A stretch of 64,000 nt of DNA from Serratia liquefaciens (GCF_027594825.1 NZ_CP088930.1:4339019-4403018); one strand, 5' to 3'. Shown: positions 43,730 to 53,417, counted from the first letter of the stretch. A program made the numbers and translations. The notes: a model not told the origin generated them from the sequence alone.

Positions 43730-45448
43730 TTATTGACCGTTACCGGCCCAGTGCTTCCGCTTGCTGGTTTTGCCCAAACCGGGGTTAAAGCTGTTGGTGG
43801 GATCGGCGCTGCGGTAGAACGCCTGCAAATCCGGCTTGGCGGGGTAGAGATGGCCGACGTTATGTTCCGCCGGGTACTCTGCGCCGCGTTGGTTGAGGAT
43901 CTCCAACATCTTTTCCTTGAGCGCATGGCTGTCGACGCCTTTTTTCACCACATAATCCTGGTGGAAGACGTGACACATAAAGTGGCCGTAATACAGCTTG
44001 TGCACCAGTTGGCTGTCGATTTCCGGCGGCAGGGTTTCGAACCAGTCGGTATCGTTGCGGCGCAGCGCGATATCCAGCGCCAAAATATCCTCGACCTTGT
44101 CGGCGTGCACCGCATGGTAACGCACCGCGGCTCCGGCGGCGGCAAAGCGGTGCAGGAAGGCCTTCTTGCCTTCATCCGGGGTGCAGACGAAGAACGCCCC
44201 GTTGGCCTCGGCAAAGTATTGGCTCAGATACTGCTGCGCCTCTTCGACGCCCGGCCCGGCCATTTTCAGCAGCAGGTGGTGTTCAAAGCGCTCGCGATAC
44301 TCTTTCATGCGCTTAGGCAGGTGGCTGGGCGCCAGATGGCTCAGGCCCTGCATCAGACGGTCGGTCAGGTTATGCGGCAGCAACGGCAGTTTGTTGAGGC
44401 TGGCGTCCATGCGGCCTTTCAGGGTGAAGAAGGTCGGCATCTGATCGGTGCCGAGCTTGTCGATCATCATAAAGGTGTCTTTGCCATACACTTCGGCGAT
44501 ATCAAAAATATCCCGGTGCATGTATTCGCCGGCAACCGGCAGGTTGTCAAACTTGCTCAGCATGTGGCGGCGCAGTTCGGTCAATACCGCGGTGTCGTTA
44601 GTCCCGATGTAAAACACCTGCTCTTTACCCTCTTTCTCGAAGGTGTCCAGCCGCACGGCAAATACCGCCAGTTTGCCTGCGCAGCCGGAGGCTTCGTACA
44701 GGCGGCGCTTGTCGGCGTTAAAACGGGAGGGCGTATCGGCATCAACGTCGCGTACGCGGCTGGCGTATTCATTGTCGGAGGCACGCAGTTCGCCGTGCTC
44801 GACATCTTCCGGCCGGTAGTCGCCTTTCTCCAGGCGGGTAAGTATCTCTTCCGGCGTATCACCGAGGTTAATGTCCAGATGGTTAACCAGACGCAGCTGA
44901 CCGTCTTCACCCAGTTGGGCATACAGCGCCATCTCGGTATAGGCAGGGCCGCGTTTGACCAGTGAACCGCCGGAGTTGTTGCACACGCCGCCGATCACCG
45001 AAGCGCCGATGCAGGACGAGCCAATTACCGAATGCGGTTCGCGGCCATAAGGCTTGAGCAGTTTTTCCAACTGGTTGAGGGTACTGCCGGGGAAGCCGAC
45101 CACCTGTTTACCATTGTCCAACACCTGCACATGATTGAGGCGCAGGGTGCTGATAATGACGATATCACGGTCATAGTCGTTGCCGCTGGGCGTTGAACCT
45201 TCGGTCAGACCGGTGTTCGCCGCCTGCATGATGACGATTTTATCGGCGGCGACGCAGGCCTCAAGCAACTGCCACAACTGCAGCAGGCGTGTCGGGAACA
45301 CCACCGCCAGCGCCTGGCCCTCGCCGGAGCGGAAGCCTTTGCGGTAACGTTCGGTGCTGCGTTCACCGGTCAGCAGCTGCGGGCCACCGACGATGCTTTT
45401 GAGCTTACTGAGAAACGCCTGGTTGGTGGCGCTGGTGGACTGCGTCAT
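43730..45448 (-). CDS. dld: Quinone-dependent D-lactate dehydrogenase Dld
   Basis: 572 residues (E. coli Dld 571). FAD-linked peripheral membrane enzyme that oxidises D-lactate to pyruvate and reduces quinone. FAD-binding PCMH region AANTGLTEGSTPSGNDYDRDIVIISTLRL and HSVIGSSCIGASVIGGVCNNSGG; C-terminal CHVFHQDYVVKKGVD and AEHNVGHLYPAKP are membrane-binding/capping parts of Dld. GGGAG precedes the ATG at 45448. In E. coli dld is beside pbpG and bglX, both in this window. Confidence 0.95.
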   Translation of the reverse strand: MTQSTSATNQAFLSKLKSIVGGPQLLTGERSTERYRKGFRSGEGQALAVVFPTRLLQLWQLLEACVAADKIVIMQAANTGLTEGSTPSGNDYDRDIVIISTLRLNHVQVLDNGKQVVGFPGSTLNQLEKLLKPYGREPHSVIGSSCIGASVIGGVCNNSGGSLVKRGPAYTEMALYAQLGEDGQLRLVNHLDINLGDTPEEILTRLEKGDYRPEDVEHGELRASDNEYASRVRDVDADTPSRFNADKRRLYEASGCAGKLAVFAVRLDTFEKEGKEQVFYIGTNDTAVLTELRRHMLSKFDNLPVAGEYMHRDIFDIAEVYGKDTFMMIDKLGTDQMPTFFTLKGRMDASLNKLPLLPHNLTDRLMQGLSHLAPSHLPKRMKEYRERFEHHLLLKMAGPGVEEAQQYLSQYFAEANGAFFVCTPDEGKKAFLHRFAAAGAAVRYHAVHADKVEDILALDIALRRNDTDWFETLPPEIDSQLVHKLYYGHFMCHVFHQDYVVKKGVDSHALKEKMLEILNQRGAEYPAEHNVGHLYPAKPDLQAFYRSADPTNSFNPGLGKTSKRKHWAGNGQ

Positions 45449-45526
45449 GCCGATCTCCCTGTCGTCCCCATCGTTTTCCACCGGGCAGCTTTGTCGATTG
45501 CCCGGTGAAATCCATGAGGTGATTAA

Positions 45527-45570
45527 TTTAGTAAGTCATTAACTTGGTAGCTTAATGGCTTAATAACTTA
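45527..45570. repeat. AT-rich repeats resembling the parA-linked motif
   Basis: Tandem variants of CATTAACTTGGTAGCTTAAT and GGCTTAATAACTTA lie between dld and the map paralogue. The latter differs at one or two positions from half of the palindrome at 58310-58338. Confidence 0.5.
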
Positions 45571-45573
45571 GTA

Positions 45574-46362
45574 TCATTCTTTGTAACCAGCCTGGCGCTC
45601 TTCGTCGCGCAGCGTCAGGATTTCCACGCCGTCGGCGGTAACCGCAACGGTGTGCTCCCACTGGGCAGACAGCTTTTTATCACGCGTAACCACTGTCCAA
45701 CCGTCTTTCTTTTGCTTAATGCGGTGGTCACCCTGGTTGATCATCGGCTCGATGGTAAAGACCATGCCTTCCTGCAGCACCATACCGGTGCCCGGTTGGC
45801 CAAAGTGCATCACCGCCGGTTCTTCATGCATATCGCGGCCGATGCCGTGACCGCAGTATTCCCGCACTATGCTGTAGCCGGCTTTTTCTGCGTGCTGTTG
45901 GATCGCATGGCCGATATCCCCCAGCGTCGCGCCCGGTTTCACCACGCGGATGCCTTGCCACATAGACTCATACACGTTATTCACCAGCCGTTTGGCCAGC
46001 GGCGTGATCTGTCCAATGCAGTACATTTTGCTGGAGTCGGCAATATAGCCGTCGTGTTCCAGCGTAATGTCGACGTTAACGATCATGCCGGAGCGCAGTA
46101 TTTTGCTGGCCGACGGAACGCCGTGGCAGATCACTTCGTCAATCGAGGTATTGAGCACATAGGGAAAACCGTACTGTCCTTTTGTAGACGGGCGTGATTT
46201 CAGCTCATCAACGATAAAGGCTTCGGCGCGGTCGTTAATCTCCATCGTGGAGATGCCTTCGACTATCACCTCATCGAGCATAGCAAACACCTTTGCCAGC
46301 AGCGCGCCAGAGTGACGCATTTTGACAATCTCTTCCGGTGTTTTGATCACAATCTGTTTCAC
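45574..46362 (-). CDS. Type I methionine aminopeptidase paralogue
   Basis: 262 residues with the complete dinuclear metal site: Asp in VNVDITLEHDGYIADSSKMY (both Asp), His in EYCGHGIGRDMHEEP, Glu in FTIEPMINQG and Glu in WEHTVAVT. Lacks extra domains. GTG start at 46362, overlapping the stop of the ParD-like gene by 4 bp. Probably a second Map: the canonical map gene in enterobacteria lies by rpsB and is essential. The link with a ParD-like protein suggests a specialised role rather than bulk N-terminal Met removal. Confidence 0.9.
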   Translation of the reverse strand: MKQIVIKTPEEIVKMRHSGALLAKVFAMLDEVIVEGISTMEINDRAEAFIVDELKSRPSTKGQYGFPYVLNTSIDEVICHGVPSASKILRSGMIVNVDITLEHDGYIADSSKMYCIGQITPLAKRLVNNVYESMWQGIRVVKPGATLGDIGHAIQQHAEKAGYSIVREYCGHGIGRDMHEEPAVMHFGQPGTGMVLQEGMVFTIEPMINQGDHRIKQKKDGWTVVTRDKKLSAQWEHTVAVTADGVEILTLRDEERQAGYKE

Positions 46363-46562
46363 CCGACAATCTCCTTTAACGTCATCGCGTTATCTTTCAT
46401 CATTTTTTTTACCAGTTGGGGGTAGGTCAGTTCCGGATGGAACTCCGCCAGCATGCCGATCTTGATCCAGTATTCCGCCTGCGCGTTGATCGAACGCGTC
46501 ATCGTCAGGCTGGCGAGGCGCAGATCGTCATGCAGCGCGTCTGAAATTTTCACAATGCCCAT
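46359..46562 (-). CDS. ParD-like antitoxin-family protein
   Basis: 67 residues. MGIVKISDALHDDLRLASLTMTRSINAQAEYWIKIG is a ribbon-helix-helix-type fold of the ParD-like family; the rest is a helical tail (YPQLVKKMMKDNAMTLKEIVG). No ParE toxin gene follows; the next gene is a methionine aminopeptidase. GAGGAG precedes the ATG. Likely a DNA-binding autoregulator of the map paralogue. Confidence 0.8.
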   Translation of the reverse strand: MGIVKISDALHDDLRLASLTMTRSINAQAEYWIKIGMLAEFHPELTYPQLVKKMMKDNAMTLKEIVG

Positions 46563-46729
46563 AGGCGGCTCCTCAGTGAGTAATATACGAAGTGTATACG
46601 TTTTGGATGGTCACAATTTGGCATTCCGTGGGATAGCCTCTTTCCGGCTTGCAACGATTGCCGCCGCGGGGCAATGCGTTTATTGTGATAAACGACTTTT
46701 TTGCCATGATTTTTCAGAAGGATTAGGGC

Positions 46730-47833
46730 GTGACCAAATTACGTGTTGGGGTGATCTTCGGCGGTAAATCGGCGGAGCATGAGGTTTCACTGCAGTCGGC
46801 AAAAAACATTGTGGATGCCATAGACAAAGAGAAGTTTGACGTCACATTGCTGGGGATAGACAAACAGGGGCACTGGCACATCAACGATGCGTCCAACTAC
46901 CTGCTGAATGCGGAAAACCCGGCGCTGATTGCGTTGAACCGCTCAAATAAAAATGTAGCGCTGATCCCCGGTCAGGAAAAACAGCAGTTGATTGAGTCAG
47001 GTAGCGCCGGTGCGTTAGGCCAGCTCGACGTGGTATTCCCGATCGTGCACGGCACGCTGGGGGAAGATGGGTCATTGCAGGGGCTGCTGCGGATGGCCAA
47101 TCTGCCGTTCGTCGGCGCCGGCGTGCTGGGGTCTGCAGTCAGCATGGACAAAGACGTTACCAAACGCCTGCTGCGTGATGCCGGGCTGGCGGTCGCGCCT
47201 TTTGTAACCCTGACGCGCAGCAACCGCGCCAAATTCAGTTTTGAACAGCTCAGCGAACGCCTGGGCCTGCCGCTGTTTGTTAAACCGGCTAACCAGGGCT
47301 CTTCGGTGGGGGTGAGCAAAGTGCAGGATCGCGCAGGCTATGAGGCCGCGGTGGCGCTGGCGTTCAGCTTCGATCACAAGGTGCTGGTGGAGTCGGCGAT
47401 TGTCGGTCGCGAAATCGAGTGTGCGGTGCTGGGCAATGACGAACCGCAGGCCAGCCTGTGTGGCGAAATCGTGCTGAGCGATGCCTTCTACTCGTACGAC
47501 ACCAAGTACATCAATGAGCAGGGCGCTCAGGTGGTGGTACCGGCGGCGATTGCGCCAGAGGTGAGCGACAAAATCCGCGAGGTGGCGCTGAAAGCCTTCC
47601 GGGCGCTGGAATGTTTCGGTTTGGCGCGCGTGGACGTGTTCCTGACGCCGGACAACAACGTGGTGATCAACGAGATCAACACGCTGCCGGGCTTCACCAA
47701 TATCAGCATGTATCCCAAACTGTGGGCTGCCAGCGGCATCAGCTACAGCCAACTGATTACCCGTCTGATTGAGCTGGCGCTGGAGCGCCATCAGCAGGAT
47801 CGTGCGTTGAACAGTTCGGTATTCGATCGCTAA
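46730..47833 (+). CDS. ddlA: D-alanine--D-alanine ligase A
   Basis: 367 residues. Cytoplasmic ATP-grasp ligase making D-Ala-D-Ala for peptidoglycan. [46 protein letters not shown] and [21 protein letters not shown] are hallmark segments; length and the long insert ([14 protein letters not shown]) fit DdlA rather than DdlB. GTG start, preceded by AGAAGGAT. Ends in a strong terminator. Confidence 0.95.
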   Translation: MTKLRVGVIFGGKSAEHEVSLQSAKNIVDAIDKEKFDVTLLGIDKQGHWHINDASNYLLNAENPALIALNRSNKNVALIPGQEKQQLIESGSAGALGQLDVVFPIVHGTLGEDGSLQGLLRMANLPFVGAGVLGSAVSMDKDVTKRLLRDAGLAVAPFVTLTRSNRAKFSFEQLSERLGLPLFVKPANQGSSVGVSKVQDRAGYEAAVALAFSFDHKVLVESAIVGREIECAVLGNDEPQASLCGEIVLSDAFYSYDTKYINEQGAQVVVPAAIAPEVSDKIREVALKAFRALECFGLARVDVFLTPDNNVVINEINTLPGFTNISMYPKLWAASGISYSQLITRLIELALERHQQDRALNSSVFDR

Positions 47834-47838
47834 AACAG

Positions 47839-47871
47839 TCAGGGGCGAAGCGATTTTCGCCCCTGATTTTT
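47839..47871. terminator. ddlA terminator, bidirectional
   Basis: 11-bp stem TCAGGGGCGAA/TTCGCCCCTGA followed by TTTTT, between convergent ddlA and the amino-acid binding protein gene. Confidence 0.85.
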
Positions 47872-48649
47872 ACTTCACCGTTACGTCAATATCGCCAAAA
47901 TATTTCTTCGCCAGCTCGCTCACCGTGCCTTGCTGCTTCACTTTGACGATCGCCTCATTCAGTTTTTTCTTCAGCGCCTCATCGCCTTTACGCAGGCCGA
48001 AAGCAATGCCCTCGCCAAGGATTTTATCGTCGCTGACCGCATCGCCGACGAAGGCAAAGCCCTTGCCGTCCGGGTGCGCCAGGAAGCCGCTTTGTCCCGA
48101 CGGGGCCATCACCAGCGTGGCGTCGAGACGCCCGGCGGTCAGGTCAAGATAGGCCTGGTTCTGATCCTGATAAGACACCACTTCCACGCCCTGCGGCGCC
48201 CAGTGTGCCTTGGCATAAGTCTCCTGAATCGAGCCTTGCAGCACGCCGACGTGTTTGCCTGCCAGCGAGGTGGCGTTCGGCAACAGGCCGCTGTCGGCCT
48301 TGGCGATCAGGCGGTTCGGTACCTGATAGATTGAATCGGTGAAGTCGATGGCCTGGCGACGCTGATCGGTGACGTTCATCGCCGAGTTGATGGCGTCAAA
48401 CTTGCGCGCCTTCAGCGCCGGGATCAGGCTGTCGAAAGAGGTTTCGACCCAGCTGCATTTCAGCTGGGCGGCGGCGCAAACGGCGTTGCCCAGATCGATA
48501 TCAAAGCCGACAAGCTGGCCGCTGGCGGATTTGGATTCGAAGGGTGGGTACAACGCTTCCAGGCCGAAGCGCAGCGTGTTTTCCGCCGCCAGCGTGGAAC
48601 CGGCGGCCAGCAGGCAGCCTGCGGCGATCAACGTTTTCAGTGATTTCAT
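47870..48649 (-). CDS. Periplasmic amino-acid-binding protein (HisJ/ArgT-like)
   Basis: 259 residues. Signal peptide MKSLKTLIAAGCLLAAGSTLAAEN; the SBP_bac_3 signature GFDIDLGNAVCAAAQLKCSWVE and ALKARKFDAINSAMNVTDQRRQAIDFT agree with LAO/His-binding proteins. Neither the permease nor the ATPase of an ABC system is next to it, so it must share components encoded elsewhere. It is upstream of nothing on its strand but ddlA's terminator. Confidence 0.9.
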   Translation of the reverse strand: MKSLKTLIAAGCLLAAGSTLAAENTLRFGLEALYPPFESKSASGQLVGFDIDLGNAVCAAAQLKCSWVETSFDSLIPALKARKFDAINSAMNVTDQRRQAIDFTDSIYQVPNRLIAKADSGLLPNATSLAGKHVGVLQGSIQETYAKAHWAPQGVEVVSYQDQNQAYLDLTAGRLDATLVMAPSGQSGFLAHPDGKGFAFVGDAVSDDKILGEGIAFGLRKGDEALKKKLNEAIVKVKQQGTVSELAKKYFGDIDVTVK

Positions 48650-48691
48650 ATTCAGAGCCCTTTTCCCATGGTCAAAGCAAAAGTGAATGCA

Positions 48692-49846
48692 TTACACCTG
48701 ACACAGACGGCGTGCGCCCTCCAGCAGGGTCTGGTTATCTTTTGAAAAACTCAGTCGAATAATACCGGTATTGGTGCCGTCGCTGTAAAACGCCGACAGC
48801 GGGATAGTGGCGACTTTGGCCTCGCGGATCAGACGCACCGCAAAATCGTTGTCGCTTTCGCTGCTGAAACCGCTAAAGCGGGCCAGCATAAAGAAACTGC
48901 CACGGCTGGGCAGCAATTCAAAGCGCGAATCTTGCAGGGCGTTCGCCAGCAGGTCGCGTTTCTGCTGGTAGAAAGCCGCCAGCCCTAAATAACTTTGCGG
49001 ATTAGCCAAGGCTTCGGCGAAGGCGTACTGCATCGGGGTATCGGCGGAAAACACCATAAACTGGTGTACCTTGCGGATCTCGTCCATCAATGCCGCCGGT
49101 GCCATGCAGTAACCGACGCGCCAGCCGGTGACGTGATAGGTTTTGCCAAACGACGAAACGATCACGCTGCGTTCGGCCAACTGCGGGTGGCGTGCCATGC
49201 TGTGATGAATATCGCCATCGAACACCACGTGTTCGTAAACCTCGTCGGACAGAATGACGATATCGGTGTTGCGCGTCAGGGCGGTCAGTCGTTCGATATC
49301 ATGTTCGCCAAACACGCTGCCGGTCGGGTTATGCGGGCTGTTGACGATGATCATCCGCGTTTTGCTGTTGATGGCGGCGGCGACTTGGTCCCAGTCAATA
49401 TGCAGATCTTCCAGCGACAGTTTGATGGCCACCGGGGTGGCGCCCTGCAGGCGTACGATCGGCGCGTAGCTGTCGAAGGCCGGTTCGAAATAAATCACCT
49501 CATCGCCAGGGTGCACCAATGCGCTGATAGCGGAATACAATCCTTCGCTGGCACTGGCTATGACCGTGATTTCTTCGTCAGCGTCGTAGCGCGCGCCATA
49601 CAATCGTTCAACTTTATCCGCCAGCGCGGTGCGTAATGCCGCCACGCCGCTCATTGGCGCATATTGGTTATGTCCTGCGCGCATGGCTTGCGACACTGCC
49701 TCAACCAACTGCGGTTCACAGGCGAAGTTCGGTGCGCCCTGCGACAGGTTCAGAGCCTGGTGTTCGGCGCTGAGCTGGCCGATAACGGTAAAAATAGTGG
49801 TGCCGACGTCCGGCAACTTCGAACGTTGTGAGCAGGCGCTCTGCAT
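48692..49846 (-). CDS. PLP-dependent class I/II aminotransferase (YbdL-like)
   Basis: 384 residues. Fold type I aminotransferase similar to methionine aminotransferase YbdL: LNLSQGAPNFACEPQLVEAV, NQYAPMSGVAALRTAL, the substrate segment NSPHNPTGSVF, DEVYEHVVFDG and PLP lysine in VSSFGKTYHVTGWRVGY. GGAG lies upstream of the ATG. Divergent from a LysR regulator. A keto-acid transaminase for methionine or aromatic amino acids is likely, but the specific donor is unknown. Confidence 0.87.
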   Translation of the reverse strand: MQSACSQRSKLPDVGTTIFTVIGQLSAEHQALNLSQGAPNFACEPQLVEAVSQAMRAGHNQYAPMSGVAALRTALADKVERLYGARYDADEEITVIASASEGLYSAISALVHPGDEVIYFEPAFDSYAPIVRLQGATPVAIKLSLEDLHIDWDQVAAAINSKTRMIIVNSPHNPTGSVFGEHDIERLTALTRNTDIVILSDEVYEHVVFDGDIHHSMARHPQLAERSVIVSSFGKTYHVTGWRVGYCMAPAALMDEIRKVHQFMVFSADTPMQYAFAEALANPQSYLGLAAFYQQKRDLLANALQDSRFELLPSRGSFFMLARFSGFSSESDNDFAVRLIREAKVATIPLSAFYSDGTNTGIIRLSFSKDNQTLLEGARRLCQV

Positions 49847-49970
49847 GGGAGGCTCCAGGGGAAAGGGGGTATCGCTTGATTAAGCATCAATGACGGTAGG
49901 CCAACAAGGGAAAATTTGTCATACTTGCCATGCACGGAGATCATGGCTTTTATCTTCTGCTCATCGCCGC

Positions 49971-50032
49971 GGGCGCAGCATGCAGCGCCCCTGCCATGCG
50001 GGATCGCCGTAGGGGACGCAGATATTCGTCCC
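49971..50032. repeat. Partial repeat with two short hairpins
   Basis: GGGCGCAGCATGCAGCGCCC (49971-49990) and GGGACG...CGTCCC (50013-50032) resemble the hairpin cores of the 130-bp repeats at 15.7 and 31.4 kb, but flanking repeat sequence is absent. Located in the aminotransferase/LysR promoter region. Confidence 0.45.
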
Positions 50033-50063
50033 GACCATTTTCTGGGATTTCAAGGAACTCGCC

Positions 50064-50993
50064 ATGTTGTCATCACTGCCGTCGCTCGACGTACTGAAAA
50101 CCTTTTTGGTGGTGGCCCAGCGCCTTAATTTCACGCATGCCGCCCAGAGTCTGCACCTGACGCAGGGCGCAGTCAGCCGGCAAATACTGGGGCTGGAACA
50201 GCATCTGGGTTATCCGTTGTTTAGCCGACGTGCGCGCGGTCTGACCCTGACGCCACAGGGGGCCATGCTGCTGCCCCCGGTGCAGCAGGCCCTGGGACTG
50301 CTGGATGAGGCGCTGACCAGAGTCGGCACTCAGCCCGGCACGCTGCGAATCAAATGCCCGACCTGCGCCATGCGCTGGGTGTTGCCGCGCATTATCCGGC
50401 TGCAAAATGAACGGCCGGAAATGCACATAGAGCTGACCGCTTCGGTGTCGCACGGGCTGGATTTCGGCGCGGAACATTTCGACGCCGCCGTGGTGTTCGG
50501 TCAACCGCAGGGGAAAAAGCTGGCGGTACATCATCTGTTCGATGAAATTCTCACGCCGGTCTGCACGCCGATTTACCTGCCCGATTTATGCCGTCCGCCC
50601 ACGTTGGCCGATCTGGCGGATAAGACGCTGTTGCATCCCACACGCGATCGCCGCGACTGGCTGTTGTGGCTAAAGGCGGCGGGGCAGGAGACGTTGCCCT
50701 CCGGCAAGGGGCAGCATTTCGAAACGCTCGATCTGGCGATGAGCGCCGCGCTGCAGGGTTTTGGCATCGCCATCGGCGATTTGTGTTTGCTGGAGGAGGA
50801 TATTCAGGCGCAGCGTATCGTGACGCCGTTCCCGCTCAGCGTGGTCAGCGGTGCGGCTTACTATTTGGTCTATCCTGAACAGGCAGTGCTGCCGCCGGCC
50901 TTAACCGCGCTGGTGGATTTCCTCGGCGATGAGGCGGCGCAAAGCCGTGCCCGGCTGAAAAACTATCGCCCGACCTGCGCTAACAGCTTGTAA
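50064..50993 (+). CDS. LysR-family regulator (GcvA-like), divergent from aminotransferase
   Basis: 309 residues. wHTH: LPSLDVLKTFLVVAQRLNFTHAAQSLHLTQGAVSRQILGLEQHL. Effector domain starts LRIKCPTCAMRWVLPRIIRLQ. AAGGAACTC precedes the ATG. The 217-bp divergent spacing to the aminotransferase makes that gene the probable target. Confidence 0.87.
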   Translation: MLSSLPSLDVLKTFLVVAQRLNFTHAAQSLHLTQGAVSRQILGLEQHLGYPLFSRRARGLTLTPQGAMLLPPVQQALGLLDEALTRVGTQPGTLRIKCPTCAMRWVLPRIIRLQNERPEMHIELTASVSHGLDFGAEHFDAAVVFGQPQGKKLAVHHLFDEILTPVCTPIYLPDLCRPPTLADLADKTLLHPTRDRRDWLLWLKAAGQETLPSGKGQHFETLDLAMSAALQGFGIAIGDLCLLEEDIQAQRIVTPFPLSVVSGAAYYLVYPEQAVLPPALTALVDFLGDEAAQSRARLKNYRPTCANSL

Positions 50994-51108
50994 CCTTTAA
51001 CATTACAAAGTATTTCTGCGGTGAAAAGGAGTATGGCACACTGCCTTTTCACGTCGATTAATCATCCCCGTCGCCGTCTGCGGCGGGAACATGCCTGAGA
51101 TAAAAAAT

Positions 51109-53406
51109 ATGAAATGGCTTTGTGTGGTGAGTATGTTGTCCGGTCTGGCCATCAGCCCGGTTTTTGCGCAGGAAAGCGCCATAACGCAAGGTGTTAATGC
51201 CCAGCAGCGCGATGCCTTTGTCTCCAACCTGATGAAGCAGATGACGCTGGAGGAAAAAATCGGCCAGCTGCGCTTAATCAGCGTCGGTCCGGACAACCCG
51301 AAAGAGGCGATCCGCGACGGCATCAGCAAGGGACAAATCGGCGCCATCTTCAACACCGTCACCCGGCCGGATATCCGTGCCATGCAGGATCAGGCGATGC
51401 AGCTCAGCCGCCTGAAAATCCCGCTGTTCTTTGCCTATGATGTGGTGCACGGCCAGCGCACCGTGTTCCCGATCAGCCTCGGGTTGGCGGCCAGCTTTGA
51501 TCTGGAAGCCATCGCACTCAGCGGTCGGGTGTCGGCGCAGGAAGCCAGCGACGACGGCCTGAACATGACTTTCTCGCCGATGGTCGATATCACCCGAGAT
51601 CCGCGCTGGGGTCGGGTCTCTGAAGGTTTCGGTGAAGACACCTGGCTGGTCTCCAAAATCGCCAAGGTTATGGTGGGCGCCTATCAAAACGGTGACCCGT
51701 CCAAACCCGGCTCGATCATGGCCAGCGTGAAGCACTTCGCACTGTACGGCGCCACCGAAGGCGGTCGCGACTACAATACCGTCGACATGAGCCCGTTGCG
51801 GATGTATCAGGACTATCTGCCACCTTATAAAGCGGCAGTGGATGCCGGCAGCGGTGGCGTTATGGTGTCGCTCAATTCGGTGAATGGCATCCCGGCTACT
51901 GCTAACCCGTGGCTGCTGAAGGACCTGCTGCGCGATCGGTGGGGCTTCAAGGGCATCACCATCAGCGACCACGGTGCGATTAAAGAGCTGATAAAACACG
52001 GTGTGGCTGCGGACGCGCGTGATGCAGTACGACTGGCGATCACCTCTGGCGTCGACATGAGCATGAGCGACGAATATTACGACCAATACCTGCCGGGGCT
52101 GGTGAAAGACGGGCTGGTGTCGGAAAGCGACATTGACCGTGCCTGTCGCGACGTGTTGAACACCAAATATGATATGGGCCTGTTTAAAGACCCTTACACC
52201 CATCTTGGCCCGGTCGGTTCCGACCCGCAGGACACCAATGCCGAAAGCCGCCTGCACCGTGCCGAAGCGCGCGTGATCGCACGTAAAACCATGGTGCTGC
52301 TGAAGAATGACCGGCAGACATTGCCGCTGAGCAAGCAGGCGACCATTGCGCTGGTCGGGCCGATGGCCGACAGCCAGCGTGACGTGATGGGCAGCTGGTC
52401 GGCGGCCGGGGTGATTAAACAGTCGGTGACCCTCCGTGAAGGGCTGGAAAGTGCGGTGGGCGACAAGGCGAAAATTCTCTACGCCAAAGGGGCCAACGTC
52501 ACTCAGGACAAGAGCATTATCGACTACCTGAACGAGTATGAGCCGGCGGTGGTGTTTGACACCCGTCCACCGCAGCAGATGATTGACGAAGCGGTGCAGG
52601 CGGCGAAGAAAGCCGACGTGGTGGTGGCGGTAGTGGGGGAATCGCAGGGCATGGCGCATGAAGCTTCCAGCCGGGCCGATATCACCATTCCTCAAAGCCA
52701 GCGTGATTTGATCTCCGCGCTGAAAGCCACCGGCAAGCCATTGGTCTTGGTGCTGATGAACGGCCGTCCGCTGGCGCTGAGTTGGGAAAGCCAGCAGGCG
52801 GATGCGATGCTGGAAACCTGGTACAGCGGCACCGAAGGCGGTAATGCGGTTGCCGACGTGCTGTTCGGCGATTACAACCCGTCGGGCAAGTTACCGATGA
52901 CTTTCCCGCGTTCGGTCGGTCAGATCCCGATGTACTACAACCACCTGAACACCGGCCGTCCGTTCGGCAAGGAAAACCCGGGCAAGTACACCTCGCGCTA
53001 CTTTGATTCGCCGAACGGGCCGCTATATCCCTTCGGTTATGGCCTGAGCTACACCAGCTTCAGCCTGTCGGACCTGAAACTTTCCAGACCGACAATGGCG
53101 CGCAACGGCAAGATCACCGCCAGCGTCACGCTGAAGAACACCGGTAAATATGATGGCGCTACCGTAGTGCAACTGTATCTGCAGGACGTGACCGCCTCGG
53201 TCAGCCGTCCGGTAAAAGAGCTGCGCAACTTTAAGAAAGTGATGCTGAAAGCGGGCCAGGCGCAGACCGTTGAGCTGCCGATCACCGAAGAGGATCTCAA
53301 GTTCTATAACGCCAGCCTGAAATGGGGCGCGGAACCGGGCAAGTTTAACGTGATGGTAGGTCTGGATTCTGACAACGTTCAGGCACAGAGCTTTACGCTG
53401 AAGTAG
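51109..53406 (+). CDS. bglX: Periplasmic beta-glucosidase BglX (GH3)
   Basis: 765 residues, exactly the E. coli BglX length. Signal peptide MKWLCVVSMLSGLAISPVFA; the GH3 nucleophile Asp is in GFKGITISDHGAIKELIKHG; C-terminal fibronectin-III-like domain starts after GYGLSYTSFSLSDLKL. Hydrolyses beta-glucosides in the periplasm. The ATG at 51109 is chosen over 51091 because it begins at the conserved MKWLC signal sequence. Confidence 0.95.
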   Translation: MKWLCVVSMLSGLAISPVFAQESAITQGVNAQQRDAFVSNLMKQMTLEEKIGQLRLISVGPDNPKEAIRDGISKGQIGAIFNTVTRPDIRAMQDQAMQLSRLKIPLFFAYDVVHGQRTVFPISLGLAASFDLEAIALSGRVSAQEASDDGLNMTFSPMVDITRDPRWGRVSEGFGEDTWLVSKIAKVMVGAYQNGDPSKPGSIMASVKHFALYGATEGGRDYNTVDMSPLRMYQDYLPPYKAAVDAGSGGVMVSLNSVNGIPATANPWLLKDLLRDRWGFKGITISDHGAIKELIKHGVAADARDAVRLAITSGVDMSMSDEYYDQYLPGLVKDGLVSESDIDRACRDVLNTKYDMGLFKDPYTHLGPVGSDPQDTNAESRLHRAEARVIARKTMVLLKNDRQTLPLSKQATIALVGPMADSQRDVMGSWSAAGVIKQSVTLREGLESAVGDKAKILYAKGANVTQDKSIIDYLNEYEPAVVFDTRPPQQMIDEAVQAAKKADVVVAVVGESQGMAHEASSRADITIPQSQRDLISALKATGKPLVLVLMNGRPLALSWESQQADAMLETWYSGTEGGNAVADVLFGDYNPSGKLPMTFPRSVGQIPMYYNHLNTGRPFGKENPGKYTSRYFDSPNGPLYPFGYGLSYTSFSLSDLKLSRPTMARNGKITASVTLKNTGKYDGATVVQLYLQDVTASVSRPVKELRNFKKVMLKAGQAQTVELPITEEDLKFYNASLKWGAEPGKFNVMVGLDSDNVQAQSFTLK

Positions 53407-53417
53407 TTGCCTTATGA

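Noticed and set aside
43703..44965. 420-residue plus-strand ORF opposite dld
   Set aside because: Antisense shadow of the highly conserved dld gene; low-complexity His/Gln/Val-rich product with no domain and no ribosome site.
51274..52695. 473-residue minus-strand ORF inside bglX
   Set aside because: Shadow of bglX, with an abnormal His/Arg/Val-rich composition; no family features.
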